A stretch of DNA of 64,000 bases from Scylla paramamosain (GCF_035594125.1 NC_087178.1:2156001-2220000), one strand, 5' to 3'. Counted from the stretch's first letter, positions 22,853 to 36,398 are shown. Program-made: numbers and translations. The notes: generated from the letters alone by a model not told the origin.

Positions 22853-24525
22853 ACGAAAGAGCTCTAATCTAGGATGGACGAGAAAATAACCAAACCTCTT
22901 TCCCACCTACTCTCCCCTAAAAAAAGGTTCTAAAAAATAAAAATACTCTCTTAACAGCGGAGACTCTTTGACAGTTTGAGGAAGCGCCGCATCACGAGGA
23001 AGATATGGATGGAAGACTATAAAATATAATAAGACAGACAAATGGGCCGGCCAGTCTTTTTATTTGGGGCAGGTGTGACTGGAATACCTGTGGCGTGATT
23101 AGCCGGGCAGACAGGTGCGGCTGGGCGGTCAGGATTAACAGTTTTGTTATTGGATTATCGCCAGAAATACCAGCAATTTACCTGTTTCCTATTTCAGTTT
23201 CGACCTTCCCGCTGGGTGGCGTAGAGGCGGCGGCGGCGGCGACCCTTGTGTCAGCAGAAATTGAAGTTGGGAAAAAATGGCGGTAAAAGAAGTGTGATGT
23301 CGTTGATCACACTTAAGTATAATTATCCTCAGGTGCAAAATTATTCCTATATTTACCCACGGGAAAGAAAGGCGGCACTAAAAAATAATTAAGCGCGTCT
23401 CTGGGAAAAGAGGAGATAAGAGGCGAGATGGGAGAGAAGATAAAAGGTGAATACAACACGGGGCGATAAAGGGCGGGCCGAGGTGTGGTCGCGGAGAGTG
23501 ATTAGGGACAGAAAAAGATGGCAAAAGATTAAACCTAAAGGTGAAGCAATTAATGTTCCTGAAGTGGGAAACAAACGGGTGGTGGGGAGGTGGAGGTAGG
23601 GGCATGGGGAGGAGCGGGCGCAGGGGTGGCGGTGTGGGGCGGGGAGGAGAGGCTGGCGGTGGAGATCAGGGAGGTGCGGGGATGTAATCTGATATAAATG
23701 ACACATGCAAGAAAGGTCAGGTAGGAGAGTGTGCAGCTGGCACCCCGCCGCCGCCAAGCCTACACCCCCGCCGCCGTCGCCACCCCCGCCTCCCCCATCC
23801 CCGCCGCCAACCCCTCTTCCCCCCGACGCTGCCGCCACCCTCGCCGCCCCCGCCATTCCAGCCGCCGCCGCCACATCCGCCACAGACGCTCATTAATAAC
23901 TAAAATAAGAAATAGTCGTGTCGATTTTCCGACCTGTACAGAACCTGGGAGACAAGAGCATACCCGGGAAAAATGCTACTATACCAGATGTGCCGAGCTA
24001 TTAGAATAAGGTCACCTAAAAGCAAGGAAGACCAGAACATCATGCACACGGGCAGATATGCATGTCAGCACTCACAAGGGTCAGGCACACAGGCGCGCGG
24101 GGAGGTGCACAATCACGTGTGTGTCATGTGCGATACGTGCCACATGTGTATCAATACACAATATCCCTGGCAAGTATTTCCGAGCACACTAAGGGAAGAA
24201 AGGCTTGCAACGCGAAGTGCATGCCAAGTCAAGTAATAATGTTGGAAGAAATGACAGTATACAAATATGCAGATGCATTTACTGTACGAAAAGAGCATGC
24301 GGTGCGTGTTGGGGCAGGGGGTGGACACAGCGAAGGACAATACCTGTCTTTCTATTATTTAAATTTGTGTTCTTGATTACTTCGCAGCTCTGCAGACCTC
24401 CGCCACCCGCACACACCCAGACCTACAAGACGCCCCACATAAATTTCCTCCTGGCATTGAGAATACTGAGAAGCAAGATACTGCTGACTCACCGCCTGCT
24501 TTCATCCTCCACGTCCCCACGCAAT

Positions 24526-24526
<1 letters not shown>
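22850..24526. other. Mostly unique sequence with a GCC-rich core
   Basis: About 23740-23885 is degenerate GCCGCC/CCCCCGCC sequence. The surrounding sequence has no recognisable exon. AAAATGGCGG at 23274-23282 is a weaker YY1-like word. Confidence 0.45.

Positions 24527-24593
<67 letters not shown>
24527..24593. repeat. (CA)n microsatellite
   Basis: Pure 67-bp array. Confidence 0.97.
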
Positions 24594-24595
<2 letters not shown>

Positions 24596-24699
24596 AGACA
24601 CTACATTGCCTGAGAGTCTGTTTATGAGCAAAGAGATCAGAAAAAAAAACTCAAAAGAAATTAGGAAATTAGAACCACCTGAAGATTGCACTGCTTGAG

Positions 24700-24700
<1 letters not shown>

Positions 24701-24759
<59 letters not shown>
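24701..24759. repeat. (CT)n microsatellite
   Basis: Pure 59-bp array, 107 bp after a (CA)n array. Confidence 0.97.
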
Positions 24760-24762
<3 letters not shown>

Positions 24763-25015
24763 TTTCGCTTCCTTACTCCACAGGTATCTCTTCACGTTTT
24801 TATTATATTCTTAGCTTCCCCTCCCTCCTCAACCCCCACTCCTCCCTCCACCCCCTCCTTCTCTCTCAGGCCGCGGCACACATTCCTCCTCACCTTGATG
24901 AAATTTGTCTCAAAACAAGTCGTACCTTTTAGACGCGGGGCTTTTCTTCGCCTTTTACTCTTTCTTATTCCTAATGCTCTTCTTCTCTTGTGGCATGTAT
25001 CATATAAGAGGATAT

Positions 25016-25020
<5 letters not shown>

Positions 25021-25079
<59 letters not shown>
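25021..25079. repeat. (CT)n microsatellite
   Basis: Pure 59-bp array, the same length as the one at 24701. Confidence 0.97.
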
Positions 25080-25082
<3 letters not shown>

Positions 25083-25244
25083 CGTCACATATCCACAACA
25101 CACCATTTCTTTCTCTCCCCTCACTCACTTTATTCCTTGCGTCCTTCACTTCTCTCTTTCGCTTCCTCCTCCTCCTTCCCTCCCTTTCTGCATGCTTCTT
25201 GGCAGACTTGTGAAACGTGTTACAAAAAGACCGTAGAATAAAGC

Positions 25245-25245
<1 letters not shown>

Positions 25246-25324
<79 letters not shown>
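25246..25324. repeat. (GT)n microsatellite
   Basis: Pure 79-bp array. Confidence 0.97.
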
Positions 25325-25325
<1 letters not shown>

Positions 25326-25490
25326 ATAAAAAAAAGGTGTTTCTGATCTGAGGGGATAACTTATATGGTCTAATCCCACTCCCTCTCTCCTCCTCTTCCA
25401 TCTTCATCTCCTCCTCCTCTTACTTTTACTACTCTCCCTATTTCTCTTCACTCCTTCTATTAGGTGATACTGGTGACGAAGAGACCGGCA

Positions 25491-25608
<118 letters not shown>

Positions 25609-25699
25609 CTAGTGAATCTTCCCACCAATTTTCTTCATTTTGTGTGTGAAACCATAATTTGTGAGAGATGTTTTCATGTCTCGGTTGTGAGAGGCTGGG

Positions 25700-25775
25700 G
25701 AGGAAGGAGAAAAGAAGGAAGGAACGAAGGAAGGAAAGAAGGAAGAAAGATAGGAAGGAAGGAAGGAAGGAAGGG
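25700..25775. repeat. (GGAA)n and GAAG-rich tract
   Basis: Degenerate GGAA/GAAAGAA sequence with about six clean GGAA units at 25752-25775. Confidence 0.9.
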
Positions 25776-26755
25776 AAAAATGCGAGTGTTTAGCGTTTGA
25801 TCCAATGTGAGTGAGTGGTGAGCGGAGGCATGAATGAGACGGCAGGGTTTATTTTACACACACGTGAATGCCTTACTCCAACTTTTACACCTCTATTTTT
25901 CCTGCCTCGTCCTCTTGCTCCCTACCTGCTCTGCTCTCACCCCTTTCCATCGCTTCTATTTTCCTGGCTCAATTTGCTCCTCCATCTCTCTCCCTCGCTC
26001 TCGCTCTCTCCTTCCTTTCCTCCCTTGCTTCCTCCACTTCCTTAACTCTCACTCCTCCCAACAGTGATCTCTCTGCTTCCCGTGCACCTCATCTTCCCTT
26101 GCCACCACCTGCTTTGTATTAATTCCATGCCACTGAAAGGATGCAGCGCTGCTCTCCCTCCTCATGGCCGGGGAGAGGAGAGACAAGAGGCAGAGAAAGA
26201 GAAATAATGGAGAATCGATGATGCTTTACGACTCACGTTATTCTCACACGCGGGTCCTCAAAGGGAACTCTCCTTAAAGTGGTGGTGGGAGCGAGGGGCG
26301 GGAGGAGGACCGGAGGGAGGGACGGAGGGAAGAGAGCGGGAGGCTGAGTGAGGTGTCCAAGTCACCAACACGAGAAAGGGACAAAGACCCGCCACGGCCA
26401 CCGTCGCCTCTGTCCCTGAGGCTAAAACAAAGCGAAATGCACTTTCCGTCACAGCGTGCGAGGCCAGACTACGGCTACCGGGACATGCCAGACCAAGAAC
26501 GAGCCCATCTCAGGTCAACTTACAGGTCACGGCTGCGGAGGTGTCACCGACGGGCTGGTGGCAAAACTAGAGCACATGTGACCTCATGGGAAGTCACAAC
26601 GACACTCAGGCAGGCCAGTGGTGGCGGAGACTGGGCCGACCGGCGCTGCTGGGCGGGCGACTAAACGCGGTTGGCTCAACGTCGAACTATCGCGACGGTG
26701 GAGGTAGGAGCGGCGCGTGCTCTCCCTCACACAGCCAAGTCAACACTGAACACGC
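25776..26755. other. Unique sequence becoming GC-rich
   Basis: C/T-rich at 25880-26060. From about 26255 GC and CpG content rises and stays high to about 27540. An open frame at 26353-26664 (plus) has balanced composition but no domain I recognise. Confidence 0.45.
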
Positions 26756-26758
26756 CAG

Positions 26759-26759
<1 letters not shown>

Positions 26760-26789
<30 letters not shown>

Positions 26790-26858
26790 ACTACCACCCC
26801 CACCCCCACCACCACGACCACCACCACCACCACCGTTGTCGCCGCCGCCGCCACCGCT

Positions 26859-26914
<56 letters not shown>

Positions 26915-26931
26915 TGCTGCTGCTGCTGTTG
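26760..26931. repeat. Composite (CTG)-(CAC)-(GCC)-(CTG) trinucleotide tract
   Basis: Ten CTG, then CACCAC/CCACCC, about 17 GCC from 26860, then CTG again. It sits in a 690-nt open frame on the plus strand (26586-27275) where it reads as poly-Ala/Thr. All three frames are open through the tract, so frame openness is not evidence of coding. Confidence 0.93.
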
Positions 26932-27549
26932 CCGTCGCGGTGCCCTGGGTGGCTACCTCTCTGATCCACCACCTTCTGCTCCTCCTCTTACTCCTCCTCC
27001 TCCTCCTCATGGCGGGTGTGCGTCAGGGAGACAAACAGCGACCTGAGTCCGCCCCTGGGTCCGCCCCTCGCCTACCCGCCGCCCATAAATCTCCCACGAT
27101 GCAAAACATGAATTCCATCTCTTGTTGGAGTGTAGACGGTGTAGGCGCGAGGTGCTCACCGCCACCCGCAGGTTTCCCGGCATGTCACGCGAAGGCCGCC
27201 CCCCCCCCATCACCCACCCCACCCTACCCTCACGCCCGCCTTCCGCCTTCTCCGACGCTCAACTCGGAAACATAATCAAACTTGCCAACCTTTTCCGGCC
27301 TCAGCTCCAGCGGGCGAGTTTTAATTTTGGAGAACAAGGTGATGACGTCACGGCCTCGGGGCACGAGGGGCCAGCGGCGAGTCGCGGGGGAGGAGCGGCT
27401 TTGAATGACTGACGTGAGCGGCATGAAGACCAGCCGGGCCCTGCGAGCCCAACCGTGCCACCCCTGCCAGGCCTGACTTGCTGGAGGGGCAACGCGGCGC
27501 GAGGGAACGCGAAGGAGCAAGTTGATGGCACAGGAATGGGAAGAAACTG

Positions 27550-27594
<45 letters not shown>
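27550..27594. repeat. (ATT)n microsatellite
   Basis: About 15 triplets. Confidence 0.96.
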
Positions 27595-27772
27595 GTAATC
27601 ATCATAAACATAATTACTTTTATAACTACTTTTATTACTGTTATTAGTACTACTACTGCTGCTAGTGAAGCTACTATTTCTAATTCTACTGCTGTTGCTG
27701 CTACTACAACTATTACTGCTAGTAGTAGTAGTAGTAGTAGTAGTACCAGCAGCAACAGCAGCAGCAAGGATA
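27595..27772. repeat. Mosaic trinucleotide tract with inverted symmetry
   Basis: TAC, TGC, TTA and TAG triplets mixed in triplet phase. A (TAG)8 run at 27719-27745 separates GCTGTTGCTGCTACTAC (left, near 27690-27708) from GTAGTACCAGCAGCAACAGC (right, near 27738-27764), which are near reverse complements. Confidence 0.8.
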
Positions 27773-28012
27773 ATCATTACCGTCGTTTAAGTCTGACAAA
27801 GTAGCAAAGAAAAATTAAAGCCACGTCAGGAAAATTTTACATACGTAGTTTGGAGTCAGAGAAATAGTTTCATATTGTGTCTGCTTTCAAACGATTCCCC
27901 GAGGTCGTCGCGTGAGCCCCGCGTAGAATATTTACAACCATTTACATTCGACATTGGATTTGTCTCCGCGCTAGCTTGGGTGTGATGCTGCACCCTGCAA
28001 TTACACGTATAT

Positions 28013-28013
<1 letters not shown>

Positions 28014-28075
<62 letters not shown>

Positions 28076-28090
28076 AGCGCGCGCGCGCGT
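28014..28090. repeat. (GT)n passing into (GC)n
   Basis: About 30 GT units, then GAGAGCGCGCGCGCGCGTGTGTGC, an alternating purine-pyrimidine stretch prone to Z-DNA. Confidence 0.96.
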
Positions 28091-28236
28091 GTGTGCAGGC
28101 GCGCGACCCAGTGCGCACTTGTGTGCCCGCACGCGCGGCCTAGATCGAACATCTGTACCACTAAAAAAATAAAATTCGATCCTTTTGGTCATGAGGAAGT
28201 ATCCTGCGCAGGTGAGGCGAGACCAAACTCTCACTC

Positions 28237-28239
<3 letters not shown>

Positions 28240-28287
<48 letters not shown>
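28240..28287. repeat. (CT)n microsatellite
   Basis: Pure array following imperfect (CTCA) units. Confidence 0.97.
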
Positions 28288-28290
<3 letters not shown>

Positions 28291-28652
28291 CCCGAGCCTT
28301 CTGTGCCCAGCCAGGATCCGCAGCACAAAGGACGCAAGGGCTACCGTGCGCGAGCCAGACGCAGGTTCCCCGCCGCCGCTGCCACCGCCGCCGCCGCCGC
28401 CACCCCCGTCGCTGCCTTCCACTGCCGCACACAAGGCGCCGCCACACGCACCCGCCACGCCGCTGCCCCAGAGCCAGGAGGATCTCCGCGGCCTGGCTCA
28501 GGACGCTGTCAGATCTGAGAATCAAAGCCGCCTTCGACCCTGATTACTCCACGCCGCCGCCGCCGCCGCGTCGCCGCTGCTGCAGCTGTTGTCGCCGCTT
28601 TGCTTTCCTCGTGCGCCGCCTCTCTTCTCTTCCTCTTCCTCCCTGTCGCCAG

Positions 28653-28857
28653 GTAGCGCGCCGCTCAGAGACGTGCGCCCTCACGCCCAAGGCCACGTGT
28701 ACCTCCCCAGACACCTTGCTGGAGTGGTGCAGGGACAGGTAATGTACACGGTGATTGCCGTACTCATGTAACCTTAACCTTAACCCTTTCCTTCCCCAGC
28801 GGAGAGGTCTTGGCGTGGCGGCGAGGCAAGCACGCTATCGCCCTGGGAAACGAATGA
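28653..28857 (+). other. Candidate terminal exon pair with a 61-nt intron (unrecognised)
   Basis: A C/T tract ending CCCTGTCGCCAG marks a good 3' splice site. The putative exon 28653-28738 ends at a CAG|GTAATG donor. After a 61-nt candidate intron, CTTTCCTTCCCCAG precedes a second putative exon starting at 28800. In phase 0 the join reads through about 47 codons (including LLEWCRD at the end of exon 1 and GEVLAWRRGKHAIALG in exon 2) to TGA 28855-28857. The upstream sequence in this frame is open as far as 28185, but through low-complexity (CT)n and GCC repeats. I recognise no family. Chance in a GC-rich tract is a real alternative. Confidence 0.2.
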
Positions 28858-29621
<764 letters not shown>

Positions 29622-29989
29622 TTTAATCTTTAGAAAACTGCACTATCGCCAAGCCACATTCTATATCAAGAGAAAGAGGTGCAAGGCCATAACATTGGAT
29701 GAGAAAGAGAAAGACAATAGACGCTTGGGGAGGAAATAGACTCTCTCTCTCGTAGCAATGCCGAGTAAGGAACGTTTGTTTGTATCCTGAGAGTACAAGC
29801 TGATGCCCTGACGGAGGCGAGCTGTGAGGAGATAATCTGGAAGTGTCGGGAAATTTGCTAAGGAAATCTCATAACACTTCAAAGCTTCCGTTGCGATACT
29901 GTGCGCGATGTTCAGATCATTTCATTACATTTGGTTTCACTTTCAAATTTGTATAGTCTTAGCTTCCCAATAAGTTACATTTGGTCATT

Positions 29990-30165
29990 CATCCTAAAGC
30001 ACTCAGTCACACTCGACACTCACCCTGTAAAATGTCACACTCGCACACTCACCCTAAAAACACACTCATTTACTCACTTTACAACCCTCAATCACTCTTC
30101 TTCTGTCACACTTACCCACTCACCCTGAACCACTCAAGGCGCCACTCCAAACCCGCCACTCTTTG
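29990..30165. repeat. Degenerate CACTCAC/CCCT repeat
   Basis: Words such as CACTCACCCT(A/G)(A/T)A recur about every 35-45 bp over 170 bp. This is a decayed minisatellite-like patch. Confidence 0.5.
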
Positions 30166-30478
30166 CCATCACTAGGAAAACAAGAATTCCAGAAATGCTC
30201 TAACATTCAGGCGATGGATTTATTGCAGTCAAAATAATTAAAATCCGAAGCTACTGACGCCATGAGGGAAAAGGCAGGGAGGAGGAGGAGGAGGAAGAGC
30301 AGGAGGAGGAAGAAACGAGAAGGGTGCTGACAGGAGTAAGGGGAGGAGAATGAAAGGGAAGATAGTGAGGAGAGGAAGGATAAAGGAAGAAAATCGAGCG
30401 AGTGTAAGGGAGAGGACTGAAAGAAAAAAAATATTAACAAGGGTAAGAAAAGGGAGACAGAAAACTGATACGACTAAT

Positions 30479-30609
<131 letters not shown>

Positions 30610-31142
30610 CCTACAAAAATACACTAATAACAGAATAAAAAAAAAAGATGGTGGTAAGAAAAATAACATTAAAAAATACAGGAAAAACAGAAGAAATGAG
30701 ATAAAGAAAATCAGCAAACACCAGGAGAAAAAAAAAAAAAAAACACAAGAATAACCACAGAGATACGCACACACACAAGACAAGACACAAAAAGCACTGC
30801 CAGACCGCCACTTAGCAACCTATACATTCCTTCCGCAACGCACATATTTCACTCCCATTCGCCCATCAATCAAAAAATTACGACTTTCCTCCACTTCCCT
30901 TTCCCAAAACAAAAGTTGCGCCGGCGAGGAATTTTAGCGGCGGTCGTACAACCCTCAAAAAATAAAATAAAAAATAAAATAAAAAAAGAGCTGGAAAACC
31001 TTATGAGGGAAAGTGAAATGGAGTTGTATCTTTAAGTCCTCCACGCCGTGACGACACATTGACCTCACCAACATTAACATTCAGGACCAAATTCTTCGTG
31101 GTGGAGGACAAAGAAGCCTGGACCGAACTCTCTAGACGCTTT

Positions 31143-31215
31143 CTCCTCCTCCTCCTCCTCCTCCTCCTCCTCCTCCTCCTCCTCCTCCTCCTCCTCCTTC
31201 TCCTCCTCCTCCTCC
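31143..31215. repeat. (CTC)n microsatellite
   Basis: About 24 triplets with one TTC break. Confidence 0.97.
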
Positions 31216-31321
31216 ACTCACATGTTTTGGAAATGTTCGTGAAAGTTTTCAATCGAGACGCAATTTTTGGCTTTCCTTCACACTGTTTTGTGGTCATCAG
31301 TTCCTTCGTCAGCAGTCCCGC

Positions 31322-31449
<128 letters not shown>

Positions 31450-31689
31450 GGAGGGATGGAGGGAGAAGAAATGGGAGAGGAGGAAGAAATGAAGAAACGA
31501 AGATGAAGCTGAGAGGAAGAATAAATAGCAGTAGGTTAAAAGTTTTGATTTTTTATCCTAATTCTCTCCTCGTTCTTCGTTCCTCTTCCCATGTTTGTGT
31601 TTTCGCTTCTCCTTCATTCCTTCATTTTTGTTTTGTTTTGGGATTTCTTATCTTCTCCGCGGCAGGTCGTCTTCAGAGTTTTCGTTACT

Positions 31690-32290
31690 TTCCTCCTTTT
31701 ACCACACCAAGAACCACCACAGCCAGCACCTTCATTACCACACCGTCTGCCACTACACCACCACCACACTAGTACATTATAGCTCGTCATAACACCACTC
31801 ATAACATCAGCTCCCACCACACCAGTCACACCACCACCACACCAAGTTTACCTGCGCATTAAGTGTATTGATTTGGTCACCGATTTACTCAAGTTTTCAT
31901 ACTGGTACCACATCACACTTCACCACACACACACACCTCAACCACATCAGACCTGCACCACCGTTAACCACCACCACCATCTCAGTAATCGTTCACACCA
32001 CAACACCTCATTAGAGAAGCCTTCACCACGAGCACAGAACACCAATACTATTCCAGAAAGCAACCACCAAAACAAACATCACCATCACCACCACTACCAA
32101 CACAACCAAGCGAACAGATCAGGAAACGAACACTATTACCAACACTTCAAGCTCCATCACCATCACCACATCACCACCACAGCCAGCACTGAAACACCAC
32201 AGCACCGCCACCACATCACACCACCACAACAACCAGCACAGAAACATCACATTATCACTACTGCCACCACCACCAGTAGAGAAACAATCA
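31690..32290. repeat. Degenerate CAC/ACC-rich block
   Basis: About 600 bp dominated by CACCAC, CACAAC and CATCACC words, nearly G-free on the plus strand. Imperfect longer phrases such as 'cac(c/a)acagccagca' recur. It translates as His/Thr/Asn-rich frames of no coding value. Confidence 0.75.
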
Positions 32291-32780
32291 CCTAGCATTA
32301 CTTATATAATTAATTACCTCTATCATAGCCACAATTGTTCTAAAAAAGCCGCTTCGCTAATCCTGTTAATCCTCGTCGCTGGGCATTTTAAGGGGGAAGT
32401 GTAACACAAAGTCCGCCGTGACCCTTTAATATTTGATGGTTATTCCTTATACAGCGCTTATCTTCCTTATCAGTGAGCCCGGGCAGAGTGAGAGAAAATA
32501 TATCACGGTCTCTGAATATACTGCTAAAAGGATGCGATAATTATGCGATGAATTGCATTAATAAATTCCATCAAATATGCAGGAAACTTATCGCCAATAC
32601 GTTATTTTATGTGATTTGTTTCTAAAAAAAAAGATTTCATAAGTGCGACAATTTATTAATTTTGTTTATCTACCCGTGTATATTTATCGGTATTTACTCT
32701 GATTCGCATTGAGAGAGACGGACAAGGGACTCTAAAAATAAATGTATGTATGTGTGTTGAGGAGGGCAGTGACGAAAGTT

Positions 32781-32781
<1 letters not shown>
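32291..32781. other. AT-rich unique sequence
   Basis: No array and no recognised exon. Confidence 0.5.

Positions 32782-32851
<70 letters not shown>
32782..32851. repeat. (AAT)n microsatellite
   Basis: About 23 pure triplets. Confidence 0.97.
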
Positions 32852-32852
<1 letters not shown>

Positions 32853-33059
32853 GAGATCTCCGAAACTGAAGATCATTTTATCGTTTCATCACATCACGTG
32901 TCGCATTACTTAGTGGTGTGTGGGGAGTGATGCACACAGACGACGCAGGAAGCAGCAGGAGTCAGGCAACGCACTCAGAGCTCAACCACCTAAACGGAGA
33001 GAGAAAAGACTCGCACTTGTTCTCTCATCACGAATATTGACCAAGGTGTTTTCTGTAAG

Positions 33060-33230
33060 ACAGTCTCTGGCCAAGGCTTACAAAAGGGTAGATAAAAAAA
33101 AAATAAATAAAAATGCCCACTGAAGGTGCCAGTCCCCAAAGAGTAGAGCCAACAGGATTATCCAAAACTAGAGGTGTGCCTTGAAACTTCCTTCCTGAAG
33201 CCTTACTGAATTTGTCATACGAGTATCTTA
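33060..33230. mobile_element. Probable fragment of a decapod interspersed repeat
   Basis: The stretch running 'ctggccaaggcttac', an A-rich link, then 'gtgccagtccccaaagagta', 'gattatccaaaactag' and 'ggtgtgccttgaaac' resembles sequence I associate with high-copy interspersed repeats of brachyuran crabs. This is pattern memory, not a database result. No intact reading frame remains. Confidence 0.3.
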
Positions 33231-33402
33231 TGTAGACATTATAAAATACCAGACATAAATCAATACTATATCTGGTCATCACATTTACCAAGAATAGGAG
33301 AGAGAACATATTACTTGCGTCTCTCATTATAAACATGCAGAGAAAGAGATGGCAGGACCACTTTACGTGCCATGTAATACCAATATTCTAAAGAAAGAAA
33401 TC

Positions 33403-33505
<103 letters not shown>

Positions 33506-33527
33506 GACAAGTTCACGAGTTATATAC

Positions 33528-33927
<400 letters not shown>

Positions 33928-34037
33928 CCTGTCACTACAATTTATCATCAGCAGAGATAACGGTGCCAGTAAACTCCCTTTACAAAATTACTGACAGAAA
34001 GACACAACGCTTACGTCTATTATGATGCGGAAAGAGA

Positions 34038-34193
<156 letters not shown>

Positions 34194-34769
34194 AATAAAC
34201 GAAAATAACTAAAAATAAACAGTGTCAACCTGTCGCCACAGTCAATCAGTACTACCGATAAAGGCAATACTGAAAAAAACTCCCTTATTAAGATTATAGA
34301 CAGTGACTGAACGCCTCACTCCATCATGATGCAGAACAGGATCACACTAAAAGAAAGAAAACAAATAAACAGCATCTACCTGTCACCACAATTTGTCGTC
34401 ACTAAAGACAAACAAGACACCTGTTAACTCCTTTAATACAATCATGGACAGAGTGACTGAACGCTTATTTCCACATGATACAGAAAGAGATCACACTAAA
34501 GAAAACAAAAAGAGAAAGAAATAACCATTATCAAGTCACCACAACGTATCATATCAGCAGTGAAGATACTAGTTAACTATCTTATCAGAATTATAGACGG
34601 AGTGACAGCACATCACCTTGCACTTAGATTTACACACACTGAAGTATAAAAACACAAGCAGGAAGGCAATACATTAGATACATCAATATTTTCCTCTCTC
34701 AAGTCGTCCCCTCCGTCACGAGGAACACACCGGCGGCGGCGGCAGCGTTCGGGAGTAGCGAGTTTAATG

Positions 34770-34960
34770 TTCACCAATCAATAGACCACAGCACTGCGTT
34801 CCTGGAAGCTGATTGGCGGGCTAACAATGCATTTCTGCTCCACCGCTGCACAACATAAACACGAACGACAGCTCATGGATCCACAAAACGAAGGGCACCA
34901 AGTTTCTTCATATAAATACTGCACCTCAGGACTGATGCACTTCAAGCTAGTTCATGGCAA
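34770..34960 (+). promoter_or_regulatory. CCAAT/TATA promoter-like arrangement
   Basis: Two CCAAT boxes in opposite orientation (CCAAT 34773-34777, ATTGG 34812-34816), with GGCGGCGGCGGC just upstream (34731-34742). TATAAATA follows at 34911-34918, about 30 bp before a TTCAAG initiator-like word at 34941. The first ATG downstream (34954) opens a 28-codon frame ending at 35040 with no recognised domain. The spacing fits a TATA promoter, but no gene downstream confirms it. Confidence 0.3.
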
Positions 34961-35040
34961 TCGATGGGAATGTGTCTGCTGTAAATAGATCAGGAATTCC
35001 ACTCACCGTCAATTCTTTTAATTTTCATACTCAAGAATAG

Positions 35041-36398
35041 GACTAGAAGTAACGGGTTTAAACATCATAGTTGCATAATTAAAAGAAAGCACTGAAAACA
35101 AGGGATAGGATGAAATTCGTTCTCAGATAGATACGTAATGACTCAAAAAAGACTCAGTTTTCAGTTGTTGTTGTTTTTTTTTGCGCAGAGTCAATAGAGA
35201 GCTTTCAATGAACAAAGATTACATCAATTTATGAATAGTGATGATAGGTGATACAAGTAGTTATGTCTTATTATACAAGGGCTGCCACGTGTGGGTCTGC
35301 TGGCCTCTTGCAGTTTCCCTTATTTTATTTTGTGCTTATGTTAGAAAATACTAAGGAGCGGAATTCTCAGTTAAAATTTAATAATGGTGCGTCTTAGGTG
35401 AACATTTAATAATACAGTTATTCGTAATACTGCAAAAAAAAAAAAAAGTCTCCTGTATTGCATCCTTCACAAAATACTACATAAAAATTCAGATCCATGT
35501 TACCATCAAAAAAAGAATTACAAGACCCAAGTATTTCTGGACAACAATACATCTAAGAACGGAAGCAAAATGGCTGCCATCAATCCGGAGCAAACTAATC
35601 ACTGCTCACCATTACAGGCAGCGCGCAAAAACAAAATATGATTCCTGATACTACAAAACAGGTTGCAATTCTTCACTTTCCTTTTTTATCCACCTTGATA
35701 TTTCCTCGCGTGCCCATCCCTCCAGAATATTTTTCCTGCCCTTCCCCATAACCATGAACGCTCCTCCCCATCACTTAAATTTTCCTTCCCATTTTCCCCC
35801 CTTTTTTCCCCTCCTCCCCAACCCGGAAGTTAGTTTTGCTTGGCGGCCGTTCAGCAATATCAGGGAGGGGAGAACGGGAGGGAGTAGGAGACAGGGATGG
35901 ATGGCAGGGGAGAGCAGGCGAAGGAGGGATGGAACAGGAAAAGAAAAATGCAAGAAAAAATAAACAATGTGCCGATGAAACGAATGAACGAAAAAAAAAG
36001 AAAGAAATAAAGGTGGGAAGAAAAACTTAAATGGCAGAGAAGCAAAAGGTAAAAAGAAGACAAAACAAACCATGTATATTAGAAAAACAAGTAAAATGCA
36101 AACAAGTGATGAAAAAAAAAAATACAAGAATATAACCAATGGAAAAAAAATAAAACATCACACCAGAAACGAAGAAAAAAAAAAAAGAGAGATAAAGGAT
36201 GGAGAAAAAAGAGAGGAAGAAAGATGAGACGAAATAAAAACAAATGGACGGATAAGAAAAAAGAAAAAAGAAAAAAAGAAAGCGTGGGTGAGGAAGGACG
36301 AGGGAGAGACTTGAGAGGAATACCAGAGAGCTGCGCCAAAAACTGAGAGGGTTGGTGACTATCCGGTGAGGTTCTCTGGGGACTAAGATTTTTACACT

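Noticed and set aside
26586..27275. 229-codon open frame through the CTG/CAC/GCC tract
   Set aside because: Poly-Ala/Thr from triplet repeats, with overlapping open frames on both strands. No domain or splice evidence supports it. The composition is noted instead.
33028..33336. 102-codon minus-strand frame with membrane-like composition
   Set aside because: It overlaps the suspected interspersed repeat, has no start context or domain, and is AT-rich, so it is most likely a chance frame.
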